The notes beneath the pieces are model-generated. The model was not told the origin of the DNA and ran no database searches. It saw only the letters and a program-made list of their open reading frames with translations. Below are positions 14,924 to 23,137 of a stretch of DNA of 64,000 nucleotides, in pieces. Every line of letters starts with the position of its first letter. Position 1 is the stretch's first letter. The stretch comes from JADJYF01 sp965278995 (lineage in GTDB: Bacteria > Pseudomonadota > Gammaproteobacteria > Ga0077536). The stretch lies in contig OZ257136.1 of the NCBI GenBank assembly GCA_965278995.1, positions 4,092,001 through 4,156,000 on the forward strand, read 5' to 3'. The translations under genes were made by a program, and so were the position numbers.

Positions 14924-15508
14924 CTAGAGAGGGAAAAGACCGGCGCATAAGACCAGCCAGAGCTGATCCCAGTCACGCGTTGGCGGTGCCGCAAAATCGC
15001 TCCGCACAAACTGATCGAGACGACCAGCAACCACCGCGAGCAACACCGCAGCTTGTGCTGCGACCAGCGCGATGGCGCGCTCATCGCCTTCCAACAAAAC
15101 GGCTTCACGCAGGGCCTGTTTGAATTGCGTTTCAACGCGGGCATAGAACTTCGCAACGCGTATGCGCAGTCGCTCGTGTTCGCCGACGAGGATGTCGCCC
15201 ACCAGTATGCGGGCGATCCCCGGATTACGCTCGGCGAAACGGAGCAGGGCAACGGTCAGATGAAAGCAGCGCGTACGTGTATCGCGCTGCTCGCTCATGA
15301 TCTGGTTGAAGACCTGAAAGACGGTGTCCTCGGCGAACTCGATCAACGCCTCGAACATTTTGGCCTTGCTGGCGAAATGCCGGTACAGCGCTGCTTCCGA
15401 TACGCCGACCGCCGCAGCCAATGTCGCCGTCGTCATGCGCGAGCCTGGTTTGGTCTCGAGTTCGCTCGCGAGGACTTCCAGGATGTGCTGGCGGCGATTC
15501 GCAGCCAC
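14924..15508 (-). CDS. slmA: Nucleoid occlusion factor SlmA (TetR family)
   Basis: DNA-bound inhibitor of FtsZ ring assembly over the nucleoid. 194 residues: N-terminal TetR helix-turn-helix at about 24-47 (TLAAAVGVSEAALYRHFASK), then the SlmA-type ligand-domain sequence (MFEALIEFAEDTVF, ERNPGIARILVGD, DQFVRSDF), which separates it from other TetR regulators. It starts 2 bp after argB, so both are probably in one transcript. Confidence 0.93.
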   Translation of the reverse strand: MAANRRQHILEVLASELETKPGSRMTTATLAAAVGVSEAALYRHFASKAKMFEALIEFAEDTVFQVFNQIMSEQRDTRTRCFHLTVALLRFAERNPGIARILVGDILVGEHERLRIRVAKFYARVETQFKQALREAVLLEGDERAIALVAAQAAVLLAVVAGRLDQFVRSDFAAPPTRDWDQLWLVLCAGLFPL

Positions 15509-15510
15509 GA

Positions 15511-16383
15511 CTATTCGATTAGCGTGCCGACGCCTTCGTCGGTGAACAATTCGAGCAGCAATGCGTGATCGACCCGACCGTCGAGAATATGCGCGCGTTT
15601 GACGCCGGCTTCGACGGCGTCGAGTGCAGAGCCGATCTTCGGCAGCATGCCGCCGGAAATCGTACCGTCAGCAATCAACCGACGCACTGTTTTCGCTTCG
15701 ATGCCGGTCAGCAGCTTGCCATCGGCATCGAGCAGCCCGGCAATATTAGTCAATAACATGAGTTTCTCGGCCTGCATGATTTCGGCAATCTTGCCGGCGA
15801 CGAGGTCAGCATTGATGTTGTAAGGCGAACCGTCGTTGCCAACGCCGATAGGTGCAATCACGGGAATGAAATCACCACCCGCAAGAAACTCCAGCACCTG
15901 CCGGTTGACGGCGGCGACTTCTCCGACGAAACCCAGATCGACAGGCTTGCCGTCTTTCTCCACTTCGAGCTTGCGTGCGATCAGCAGCGGGCCGTCCTTG
16001 CCAGTCAAGCCAATCGCCCGCCCTCCATGCGTATTGATGAGCGTGACTATCTCTTTGTTGACCTGCCCGCCAAGTACCATCTCGACGATTTCCATGGTCT
16101 CGGCATCGGTCACACGCATGCCGTCGATGAACGTCGATTGTTTGCCGAGGCGCTTCAACAAATCGTCGACCTGTGGCCCGCCGCCATGGACCACGATAGG
16201 TCGGATACCGACGAGTTTCATCAGCACCACATCGCGGGCGAAGCTCGCTTTCAAGTGATCCTCGGTCATCGCATTACCACCGTATTTGATGACGATGGTC
16301 TTGCCCTGATAGCGGCGGATGTACGGCAACGCGGCGCTCAGGACCTGAGCGATATTCGGAGCAGCCGTGCTGTCGAGCGTCAT
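15511..16383 (-). CDS. argB: Acetylglutamate kinase
   Basis: Second step of arginine synthesis: phosphorylates N-acetylglutamate. 290 residues, amino acid kinase fold. IKYGGNAM near 33-40 (ATP phosphate binding), VVHGGGPQ near 63-70, and DADLVAGKIAE in the C-terminal domain. An N-terminal helix ahead of the kinase core (residues 1-30) is the kind associated with arginine-inhibited hexameric ArgB, so feedback control is likely. It follows algC by 38 bp. Confidence 0.96.
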   Translation of the reverse strand: MTLDSTAAPNIAQVLSAALPYIRRYQGKTIVIKYGGNAMTEDHLKASFARDVVLMKLVGIRPIVVHGGGPQVDDLLKRLGKQSTFIDGMRVTDAETMEIVEMVLGGQVNKEIVTLINTHGGRAIGLTGKDGPLLIARKLEVEKDGKPVDLGFVGEVAAVNRQVLEFLAGGDFIPVIAPIGVGNDGSPYNINADLVAGKIAEIMQAEKLMLLTNIAGLLDADGKLLTGIEAKTVRRLIADGTISGGMLPKIGSALDAVEAGVKRAHILDGRVDHALLLELFTDEGVGTLIE

Positions 16384-16421
16384 GGCGTTCTCTGTCTCGC
16401 GCTATGTCTCACCGTGAGCAA

Positions 16422-18965
16422 TCAGAACGGCAGAGTTAGCGTGGCATCGATGCCGAGAAGCAGAGCGCGGAAACGGGCCTTGATGCCGTCGAGCGCGGCT
16501 TGGTCGTCGCCTTCGAAACGCAGCACCAGACAGGGCGTCGTGTTCGACGGGCGCACCAGACCCCACGAGTCGGAGAAGTCGACGCGCAGACCGTCGATCG
16601 TCGTGATTTCGGCATCCGGGAACGCTGCAGCCGCCAGCACCTGTTCCATGAAATGCGCATGGTCTTCTTCAGGCATATCGAGGCGCAGTTCGGGGGTCGC
16701 GATGCCGCCCGGCAGCGCGGCAAAGACCTGTGAGGGTGTCTGCGAACTGTTGACGAGGATCTCGAGCAGGCGCGCGGCCGAGTAGAGCGCATCGTCGAAG
16801 CCGTACCAACGCTCTTTGAAAAAGATATGACCACTCATCTCACCGGCCAGCAGGGCGCCCGTTTCCTGCATGCGCGCCTTGATCAACGAATGGCCGGTGC
16901 GCGTCATGATTGGCTCTCCGCCACAAGCGAGGATTTCCTTGCCAAGCAAATGCGAACATTTGACGTCATAGATGATCTTGGCGCCGGGATTGCGCCCGAG
17001 AATGTCGCGGGCGAACAGCATCATCTGGCGGTCGGGCCAAATGATGTTGCCTTCGTTGTCGACCACACCGAGACGGTCGCCGTCACCATCGAAAGCAAGA
17101 CCCAGATCAGCGCCTTCATCGGCAACAGCGGCGATTAGCGCCACCAGGTTCTCCGGCTGCGATGGGTCGGGATGATGATTCGGAAAATCACCATCGACGT
17201 CACAGAACAATTCAACCACGTCATGACCGATGGCGCGCAGAATGGCCGGAGCAACCATGCCAGGCACGCCGTTGCCGCAGTCGACGACGACTTTGAGCGC
17301 ATCACCGAGCGAAACCGGAATTTCTTCGCTGATCCGACGGATATATTCAGCAACGATGTCGGCGGACTGCATCGAACCGGTGCCATCGATGAAATCATGT
17401 TCCATCACGCGGCGACGGATGGCCTGAATTGCGTCACCGGACAAAGTCTCGCCGTCCAGAACTATCTTGAGCCCGTTGTACTGGGATGGATTATGACTGC
17501 CGGTGATCATCACGCCGCTGTGCGCGTCGAGATAATGGGTTGCAAAGTACAGCACCGGCGTCGGCGCCAGTCCGATATCGAGTACGTCACGACCGGACTC
17601 GAGCAGCCCGTTGGCAAGCGCCTGCAGAAAGCCCTCGCTGGAATGCCGCCCGTCGCGCGCAACGACGACTGTTTTCTGGCCGCGTGCTTCTGCTTCGGCC
17701 CCGAGTGCGCGACCGATGAGATAGACCGATTCTTCAGTCAGGCCTTCACCGACAATACCGCGGATATCATAGGTACGAAAGATTGACGGCTCGATTTCGA
17801 CGACGCCGATATCGAGAAAATCCTCTTCTGTTGCCCGCGGCGCAACGGTGTCGCGGCCCGGAATAGTTGGATCTTCGGATTTGACTCTCCCACCGGCCGG
17901 ATTGAAGGTGGTGGTATCTTCGTCACTCGCACGCAGGCCAAAACTGTCGTCGCCAAGTACGGTGTCGCTCCGACGCATGCCGGGCAGCAATTGTTCGAGC
18001 CCCGGATGTGCGCCATCCAGAATGTTCTTGATTGCACCCTGAAAGATCACGGTATCGGCCAGGACGACACTGCCGCGACCGACACCTCGACGGGTCAGGA
18101 AAACGTAGCCGCCGGCGCCCAGCCCGAGCAGAGCGAACAGACCGACTATCGGCAGCACGAGATTCACCTGGGCAACGCCGGCAGGGGCCGGCGCTTCGGC
18201 CGCCGCACTGAACACGATGGCGAGCCGTGACCCTTCGACATTGGCCAGTGACACGGCAGGTTCCCCGGTCGGCTTGCGGCCGGTGCTGGCGACCATAACG
18301 CCCGGCCCTTCGCGCAGTTCCACGTATGCATCGTCCTGGGCCGAAGCGGCGAGTATCGCCCGCAGCACATCGACCTTGATGCTCAGATGCAGAAAACCGA
18401 GCAACTCCGGCGGCGCACCCTCGACCGATGCAGGCCTCACAACCCGCTTCAGCACGACCAGGTGTTCATCCGGAGTGGTCGTCATGTGCACCTCGGCCGG
18501 TGCCTCGGTGCCGGTCTCGCGTGCTTTATTCATCATTGAGACCGAGCCGTAGCTGAGCGGCGGCTTGCTCTCGAGATCGGGTTCGCGCGCGTCAGCGGGC
18601 AACACGCGCAGCCGCAGCACCCCTTCGAGCGGTGGCGCAATACTGCTGGCAAGCGCATCGAGCGCCGCAGAGTCGCCCGTCTCCAGCGCCCCAATGACGT
18701 CATTGCGCGTCGCCAGTTCAGCGAGCGCGTTGTCGTAGGTCGCAATGGTATTCGCGATCGAATGCGCGAGCGCTTTTGCAGCCGCCTCGTAGGGACTGGT
18801 AGTTACGTTCTGGGTGTTGTCTGTTCGACTGCTGAGCAGCGTGGAAAGGCCGAAATACCCTCCGATTGCGATCAACACAACGATTGCCGCAGTGATCAAC
18901 AGACGTGGCGTAAGCTTGCCGAGCTGCGCTCCCGCCGCCGGCTTCTTGAATGACAATTTCTTCAT
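16422..18965 (-). CDS. algC: Phosphomannomutase/phosphoglucomutase AlgC, long membrane-anchored form
   Basis: 847 residues. The C-terminal half (about 390-847) is the mutase: phosphoserine S490 in TGSHNPSQ, metal loop DGDGDR at 626-631, sugar-binding GEMSGH, and the phosphate-binding RPSNTTP. It interconverts mannose/glucose 6- and 1-phosphates for polysaccharide and LPS precursors. The N-terminal half has transmembrane segments at about 21-43 and 268-290 flanking a roughly 220-residue presumably periplasmic domain, then a linker. Known: Pseudomonas and Xanthomonas relatives have similar long forms. Inference: the periplasmic part may sense something that tunes the enzyme. Confidence 0.93.
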   Translation of the reverse strand: MKKLSFKKPAAGAQLGKLTPRLLITAAIVVLIAIGGYFGLSTLLSSRTDNTQNVTTSPYEAAAKALAHSIANTIATYDNALAELATRNDVIGALETGDSAALDALASSIAPPLEGVLRLRVLPADAREPDLESKPPLSYGSVSMMNKARETGTEAPAEVHMTTTPDEHLVVLKRVVRPASVEGAPPELLGFLHLSIKVDVLRAILAASAQDDAYVELREGPGVMVASTGRKPTGEPAVSLANVEGSRLAIVFSAAAEAPAPAGVAQVNLVLPIVGLFALLGLGAGGYVFLTRRGVGRGSVVLADTVIFQGAIKNILDGAHPGLEQLLPGMRRSDTVLGDDSFGLRASDEDTTTFNPAGGRVKSEDPTIPGRDTVAPRATEEDFLDIGVVEIEPSIFRTYDIRGIVGEGLTEESVYLIGRALGAEAEARGQKTVVVARDGRHSSEGFLQALANGLLESGRDVLDIGLAPTPVLYFATHYLDAHSGVMITGSHNPSQYNGLKIVLDGETLSGDAIQAIRRRVMEHDFIDGTGSMQSADIVAEYIRRISEEIPVSLGDALKVVVDCGNGVPGMVAPAILRAIGHDVVELFCDVDGDFPNHHPDPSQPENLVALIAAVADEGADLGLAFDGDGDRLGVVDNEGNIIWPDRQMMLFARDILGRNPGAKIIYDVKCSHLLGKEILACGGEPIMTRTGHSLIKARMQETGALLAGEMSGHIFFKERWYGFDDALYSAARLLEILVNSSQTPSQVFAALPGGIATPELRLDMPEEDHAHFMEQVLAAAAFPDAEITTIDGLRVDFSDSWGLVRPSNTTPCLVLRFEGDDQAALDGIKARFRALLLGIDATLTLPF

Positions 18966-19053
18966 TTACCGGCAGGCGTGCTCAATGCGTTACGGGGCAT
19001 GGGTGGCCGTCGGCAAGTGTACAAGCTAGACCCCCTGATTACATACACCACTA

Positions 19054-20262
19054 TCAATCGCCCCCACGCAGCGTCCAGCGACTGGCGATGAGCTCGACCA
19101 GCGCGCGGGCAAGCCGCGCTTTCGGCGCGCGCGGAAGTCGAACTTGACCACCGTTCCAGATGACCAGCAGTTCGTTGTCGTCGCTGTTGAAGCCCGAGTC
19201 GTGCCCGCCGACTTCGTTCGCTGCGACCATGTCGATACGTTTCGCGACAAGTTTGCCGCGCGCATAAGTCTCGACATCGTGCGTCTCGGCGGCGAAGCCG
19301 ACCGTGAAGGGCGGAGACGGCAAGGCGGCGACGGCGGCGAGAATGTCCGCATTCGGCACCAGCTTCAGTTCCATCGCCGTCTTCTCACGTTTGAGTTTGG
19401 CCCCGATAACGACTTCCGGCCGGTAGTCGGCGACTGCTGCGGTGGCAATGAACAAGTCAATCGTCGGCGCCCGAGCCATCACGGCCTCCAGCATTTCGAG
19501 CGCCGACACGACATCGATGCGCGTCACGCCGTCGGGTACCGGCAGCACAGTCGGCCCGCTGACAAGGATCACGGTGGCCCCCGCTTCGGCAGCTGCCGAC
19601 GCCACGGCATATCCCATCTTGCCCGAGCTGTGATTGCTGATATAACGCACCGGGTCCAGTGCTTCACGAGTCGGGCCGGCGGTGACCAGCACGCGGACCC
19701 CGGCGAGCGAACCGCGCTCGAACAGCGCACTCGCTGCGGCGCAGATCTCGTTCGATTCGAGCATCCGACCAGGCCCCACTTCACCACAGGCCTGACTGCC
19801 ATCGCCCGGACCGGCCAGACGGATGCCGCGGGCCTGGAGCGCGGCAAGATTGTCCTGCGTGGCCGGATGCTGCCACATCTGCTGATTCATGGCCGGCGCA
19901 AGCAGCACCGGCGCCTCGCTTGCGAGGCAAACGGCCGTGGCCAGGTCGTTGGCCATGCCAAGACGCAGCCGCGCAACGAAATCTGCCGTCGCCGGTGCCA
20001 CGACAATTGCGTCGGCCCAACGCGCGAGCTCGATATGCCCCATGGCTGCCTCGGCCGCTGCATCGAACAGTTCGCAACGCACGGGTTCGCCGGAGACGGC
20101 CTGCAAGGTCAGCGGTGTGATAAAAGCGGCCGCGCCAGGCGTCATGACGACCCGCACCAGCGCGCCGGCATCGCGCAGACGTCGGACGACATCGGGTGAC
20201 TTATAGGCAGCAATACCGCCCGTCACCAGCATGACGATGCGCTTGGCGTGGAGGGTATTCAC
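19054..20262 (-). CDS. coaBC: Bifunctional phosphopantothenoylcysteine decarboxylase/phosphopantothenate-cysteine ligase
   Basis: Two successive steps of coenzyme A synthesis. About 402 residues from the GTG at 20262, which matches the usual family N-terminus; an ATG at 20313 would add 17 residues. N-terminal flavin-binding CoaC domain (TGGIAAYKSPDVV; PAMNQQMW near 122-129), C-terminal CoaB domain from about 190 (VTAGPTREALDPVRYISN, then AAVADYRP). In many gammaproteobacteria dut follows directly; here only an 88-bp gap lies before algC. Divergent from radC. Confidence 0.95.
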   Translation of the reverse strand: MNTLHAKRIVMLVTGGIAAYKSPDVVRRLRDAGALVRVVMTPGAAAFITPLTLQAVSGEPVRCELFDAAAEAAMGHIELARWADAIVVAPATADFVARLRLGMANDLATAVCLASEAPVLLAPAMNQQMWQHPATQDNLAALQARGIRLAGPGDGSQACGEVGPGRMLESNEICAAASALFERGSLAGVRVLVTAGPTREALDPVRYISNHSSGKMGYAVASAAAEAGATVILVSGPTVLPVPDGVTRIDVVSALEMLEAVMARAPTIDLFIATAAVADYRPEVVIGAKLKREKTAMELKLVPNADILAAVAALPSPPFTVGFAAETHDVETYARGKLVAKRIDMVAANEVGGHDSGFNSDDNELLVIWNGGQVRLPRAPKARLARALVELIASRWTLRGGD

Positions 20263-20358
20263 GGCATTGATGCCAACATGCGCTGCGATTTTACCCGAAG
20301 CGGCCAGCCCCATATACTGCGGGTGCGCCTGCCAGCGCGACCCATGGAAGGGTAAACA

Positions 20359-21033
20359 ATGAGTATCAAGGAATGGCCACTCGATGAACGGCCGCGCGAA
20401 AAATTACTGCGCCATGGTCCGGATCGCCTGACCGACGCCGAACTGCTGGCCATTCTGCTCCGTCACGGCATCCGCGGCACCGACGCTGTCGGTCTGTCGC
20501 GCCATCTGCTGCAGGTGAGCGGTGGCCTGCGCGCATTGCTGGAAACTGAAAGACGGCGCCTGGTCTGTCTGCCGGGCTGCGGCATGGCGACCTACGCCAC
20601 CTTGCATGCGGCACTCGAACTCGGCCGGCGCTATGTCTACACCGCGCTCGAACGCGACGGTCCGCTGGAGAACCCGACCGCCGCGAGCAATTATCTGGTC
20701 TCGCGCATGAAAGCCTACGGACGCGAAGTCTTCGCCTGCCTCTATCTCGACACCCGCCATCGCGTCATAGCCTTCCGTGAATTGTTCTTCGGTTCCATCG
20801 ACAGCGCCACCGTCCACCCGCGCGAGGTCGTTAAATCGTGCCTGGAATTGAACTGCGCCGCGATCATCCTGGCCCATAATCATCCCTCCGGCGTGGCCGA
20901 GCCAAGCGCTGCCGACAGCGCCATTACCCGCCGTATCGTCGATGCCGCAGCCCTCATCGACGTCCGCGTGCTCGACCACCTCGTCGTCGGCGAACGCGAG
21001 GCGGTGTCGATGGCGGCGCGTGGTTTGCTGTAA
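20359..21033 (+). CDS. radC: RadC family JAB/JAMM-domain protein
   Basis: 224 residues. An N-terminal UPF0758 helical region starting IKEWPLDERPREKLL is followed by a helix-hairpin-helix-like stretch (LVCLPGCG) and a JAMM metalloprotease-like domain with AHNHPSG. Known: named for a supposed repair phenotype in E. coli later assigned elsewhere; true activity is unknown. Position next to coaBC and rpmB-rpmG is conserved. Confidence 0.92.
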   Translation: MSIKEWPLDERPREKLLRHGPDRLTDAELLAILLRHGIRGTDAVGLSRHLLQVSGGLRALLETERRRLVCLPGCGMATYATLHAALELGRRYVYTALERDGPLENPTAASNYLVSRMKAYGREVFACLYLDTRHRVIAFRELFFGSIDSATVHPREVVKSCLELNCAAIILAHNHPSGVAEPSAADSAITRRIVDAAALIDVRVLDHLVVGEREAVSMAARGLL

Positions 21034-21082
21034 CGCGGTGCCGAGCAGTGGTGCTGTGGGGACGCCGCTAGTGCGGAGTAGC

Positions 21083-21146
21083 GGTGCTGTCGGGCATCCG
21101 CTCCGTCACTGAGTGGTACGCTCCTCCGCGGATGCCCGACAGCACC
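21083..21146. repeat. Long hairpin 1 between radC and rpmB
   Basis: Perfect 19-bp inverted repeat (21083-21101 with 21128-21146) around a 26-nt loop, 21102-21127. The loop is the exact reverse complement of the core of the loop in hairpin 2, while the stems are unrelated. Upstream, around 21050-21069, a degenerate direct copy of the left arm (15 of 20 bases) is visible. Confidence 0.9.
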
Positions 21147-21204
21147 GGGGCTGGCGCAGCAGGAAGATCCCGGCGCGGAAACATGAGACCTCATACGCGG
21201 CCAA

Positions 21205-21268
21205 GGCGCTGGCGGACCTTCGCGGAGGAGCGTACCACTCAGTGACGGAGTGAAGGTCCGCCAGCGCC
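21205..21268. repeat. Long hairpin 2 between radC and rpmB
   Basis: Perfect 17-bp inverted repeat (21205-21221 with 21252-21268) around a 30-nt loop containing, inverted, the 26 nt of hairpin 1. Neither hairpin has a T-run, so they are not simple terminators. The 332-bp gap between radC and rpmB contains no gene. Confidence 0.9.
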
Positions 21269-21365
21269 GAAACCCCGGCACCAGTCAGAAAACCACCGAT
21301 CTTGGCTCGTTCGCCGATCTCGGCTAGACTTACGCGCCTTTTTCCGCCCTTACCAGGAAACCATC

Positions 21366-21602
21366 ATGTCTCGGGTATGCCAAGTCACAGGAAAGCGTCC
21401 GGTCGCCGGCAACAACGTCTCGCACGCCAATAACAAGACCCGCCGTCGCTTTCTCCCGAACCTGCAGTCGCATCGATTCTGGGTCGAGGCCGAGAAGCGC
21501 TTCGTGCGCCTGCGGGTCAGCAGCAAAGGTCTGCGCATCATCGACAAGCACGGCATCGAAACGGTGCTGAAGCAAATCCGCGGTCGCGGCGATAAAGTCT
21601 AG
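21366..21602 (+). CDS. rpmB: 50S ribosomal protein L28
   Basis: 78 residues, full length. Starts SRVCQVTGKRPVAGNNVSHA, the L28 signature, followed by the basic LPNLQSHRFWV region. Structural protein of the large subunit. Nine bases separate it from rpmG; the two form the usual rpmB-rpmG operon, ending in a strong terminator. Confidence 0.98.
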   Translation: MSRVCQVTGKRPVAGNNVSHANNKTRRRFLPNLQSHRFWVEAEKRFVRLRVSSKGLRIIDKHGIETVLKQIRGRGDKV

Positions 21603-21611
21603 GAGTATCCC

Positions 21612-21767
21612 ATGCAGGACAAAATCAAAATGGTGTCGAGCGCCGGTACCGGCCACTACTACACCACGACCAAGAACAAGCGCACCCATCCGGACAAAAT
21701 GGAGCGCAAGAAGTATGACCCGGTCATTCGCCAGCACGTCATGTACAAGGAAGCGAAGATCAAATAG
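21612..21767 (+). CDS. rpmG: 50S ribosomal protein L33
   Basis: 51 residues: MQDKIKMVSSAGTGHYYTTT, then a lysine-rich tail typical of L33 (KNKRTHPDKMERKKYDPV). AGGAG lies 7 bases before the ATG. It lacks the paired CxxC zinc ligands, so it is the zinc-free (C-minus) type. Confidence 0.97.
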   Translation: MQDKIKMVSSAGTGHYYTTTKNKRTHPDKMERKKYDPVIRQHVMYKEAKIK

Positions 21768-21789
21768 GCAACGCCAAGGCTGCAGCAGA

Positions 21790-21814
21790 AACCCCGCTTC
21801 GCGCGGGGTTTTTT
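21790..21814 (+). terminator. Rho-independent terminator of rpmB-rpmG
   Basis: AACCCCGC-TTCGC-GCGGGGTT followed by TTTT, an 8-bp stem and T-run 22 bp after the rpmG stop. Confidence 0.93.
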
Positions 21815-21833
21815 GTGCCCGGAATGAAGACGG

Positions 21834-23027
21834 TCAGACAGCCGACTGTGGCGTATAGGCCCGAAGTGTGCGAGCGAAATCCTCCAGCGCCTTGATGCCG
21901 GTGGCTTCGGCCTGCTGGCACCACTCCTGGATCAGGTCGAGCAAACGTTCCCGGCTGGCCGTGCGCTGCTCGTAGATATCCTGCAGGCGCTGGCGAAATC
22001 CGTAGGCCACTTCGAGCGGCTTGCTGGAGGCGAGGGCATCGACCAGCGCATCGCGCTCCGAATCGTTCAATCGATCTTCGGCACGCAACAGCAGCGGGCG
22101 CAGCGGTTTCAACCGCAAGCGCTGGTCGGCCGGCACGCGTTTCAGTTCTTCGCGATGAACACGCTTCAATACCATTCGGCCGTAGTCGGCCATGATGTGC
22201 AGCCGGCTGCCGGCGACCGCTTTCAGCGTCTCGACATCTGCCTGCAGCTTGGCTCGATCGATCAAGGGGCGGGCCGGCGCGAGTTTACGCACCTTGGCCA
22301 GACCGACGCATTCCATCAGCCGGATATACATCCAGCCGATATCGAATTCCCAGGGCTTGGCCGAAAACTTCGCTGAACTGCCGAAAGCATGATGATTGTT
22401 GTGCAGCTCTTCGCCGCCGATCAGGATCCCCCACGGTGAGATATTGGTCGAGGCATCAGCCGTTTCGAAATTGCGGTAACCACGCCAATGGGCGACGCCG
22501 TTGATGATGCCGGCGGCGAACAGCGGGATCCAGGCCATCTGGACTGCCCAGATGGTCAGGCCGAGCGGCCCGAACAACAGTACGTTGATGGTCAACATCG
22601 AGTTGATGCCGGCCCAGCTGTGTGGGGTATAGACATTGCGCTCCAGCCAGTCTTCCGGTGTGCCGAAGCCGTATTGCTCAACGACATCCTTGCGCTCGGC
22701 ATTGACCCGATAGAGCTCGGCGCCTTCCCACATCACCTTGCGGATACCGTGCACAACCGGGCTGTGCGGATCTTCCGCTGTTTCGACCGCCGCATGGTGC
22801 TTGCGATGGACTGCTGTCCATTCGCGCGTATTCATGCCGGTGGTCATCCACAGCCAGAATCGAAAGAAGTGGGACACTATCGGATGCAGGTCGACCGCCT
22901 TGTGCGCCTGGTTACGGTGCAGATAGAGCGTGACAGCACAGATTGTTAAGTGCGTAAAAGTGAGAGCAACGACAATGTAGCCCCACCACGGCAAGTGCAC
23001 GAGACCTTGCAGCATGAAAATACTCAC
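21834..23027 (-). CDS. Membrane fatty acid desaturase (delta-9, DesA/OLE1-like)
   Basis: 397 residues. Introduces a cis double bond into acyl chains using O2 and a di-iron centre in the cytoplasmic membrane. Three His boxes are visible: HRNQAH near 37-42, HRKHH near 74-78 and HNNHH near 210-214, with hydrophobic segments between them. The last 120 residues are soluble and helical. Known: this class makes aerobic unsaturated lipids and helps in cold adaptation. The gene stands alone, converging with the rpmBG terminator. Confidence 0.9.
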   Translation of the reverse strand: MSIFMLQGLVHLPWWGYIVVALTFTHLTICAVTLYLHRNQAHKAVDLHPIVSHFFRFWLWMTTGMNTREWTAVHRKHHAAVETAEDPHSPVVHGIRKVMWEGAELYRVNAERKDVVEQYGFGTPEDWLERNVYTPHSWAGINSMLTINVLLFGPLGLTIWAVQMAWIPLFAAGIINGVAHWRGYRNFETADASTNISPWGILIGGEELHNNHHAFGSSAKFSAKPWEFDIGWMYIRLMECVGLAKVRKLAPARPLIDRAKLQADVETLKAVAGSRLHIMADYGRMVLKRVHREELKRVPADQRLRLKPLRPLLLRAEDRLNDSERDALVDALASSKPLEVAYGFRQRLQDIYEQRTASRERLLDLIQEWCQQAEATGIKALEDFARTLRAYTPQSAV

Positions 23028-23137
23028 CTCAGGGTTGTGGATTCTTTTCTGATGACAGCTCTGGTCGCCTAGCGGCCTGATCGGTCAAAAGTTGAAAGTT
23101 GGCGGATCCGGCGTCCGCTGGCCGGCCTCAAGGGCGC

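Noticed and set aside
19144..20199. 351-codon open frame on the plus strand
   Set aside because: Antisense to coaBC, whose motifs are clear; the frame is a product of high GC at third positions.
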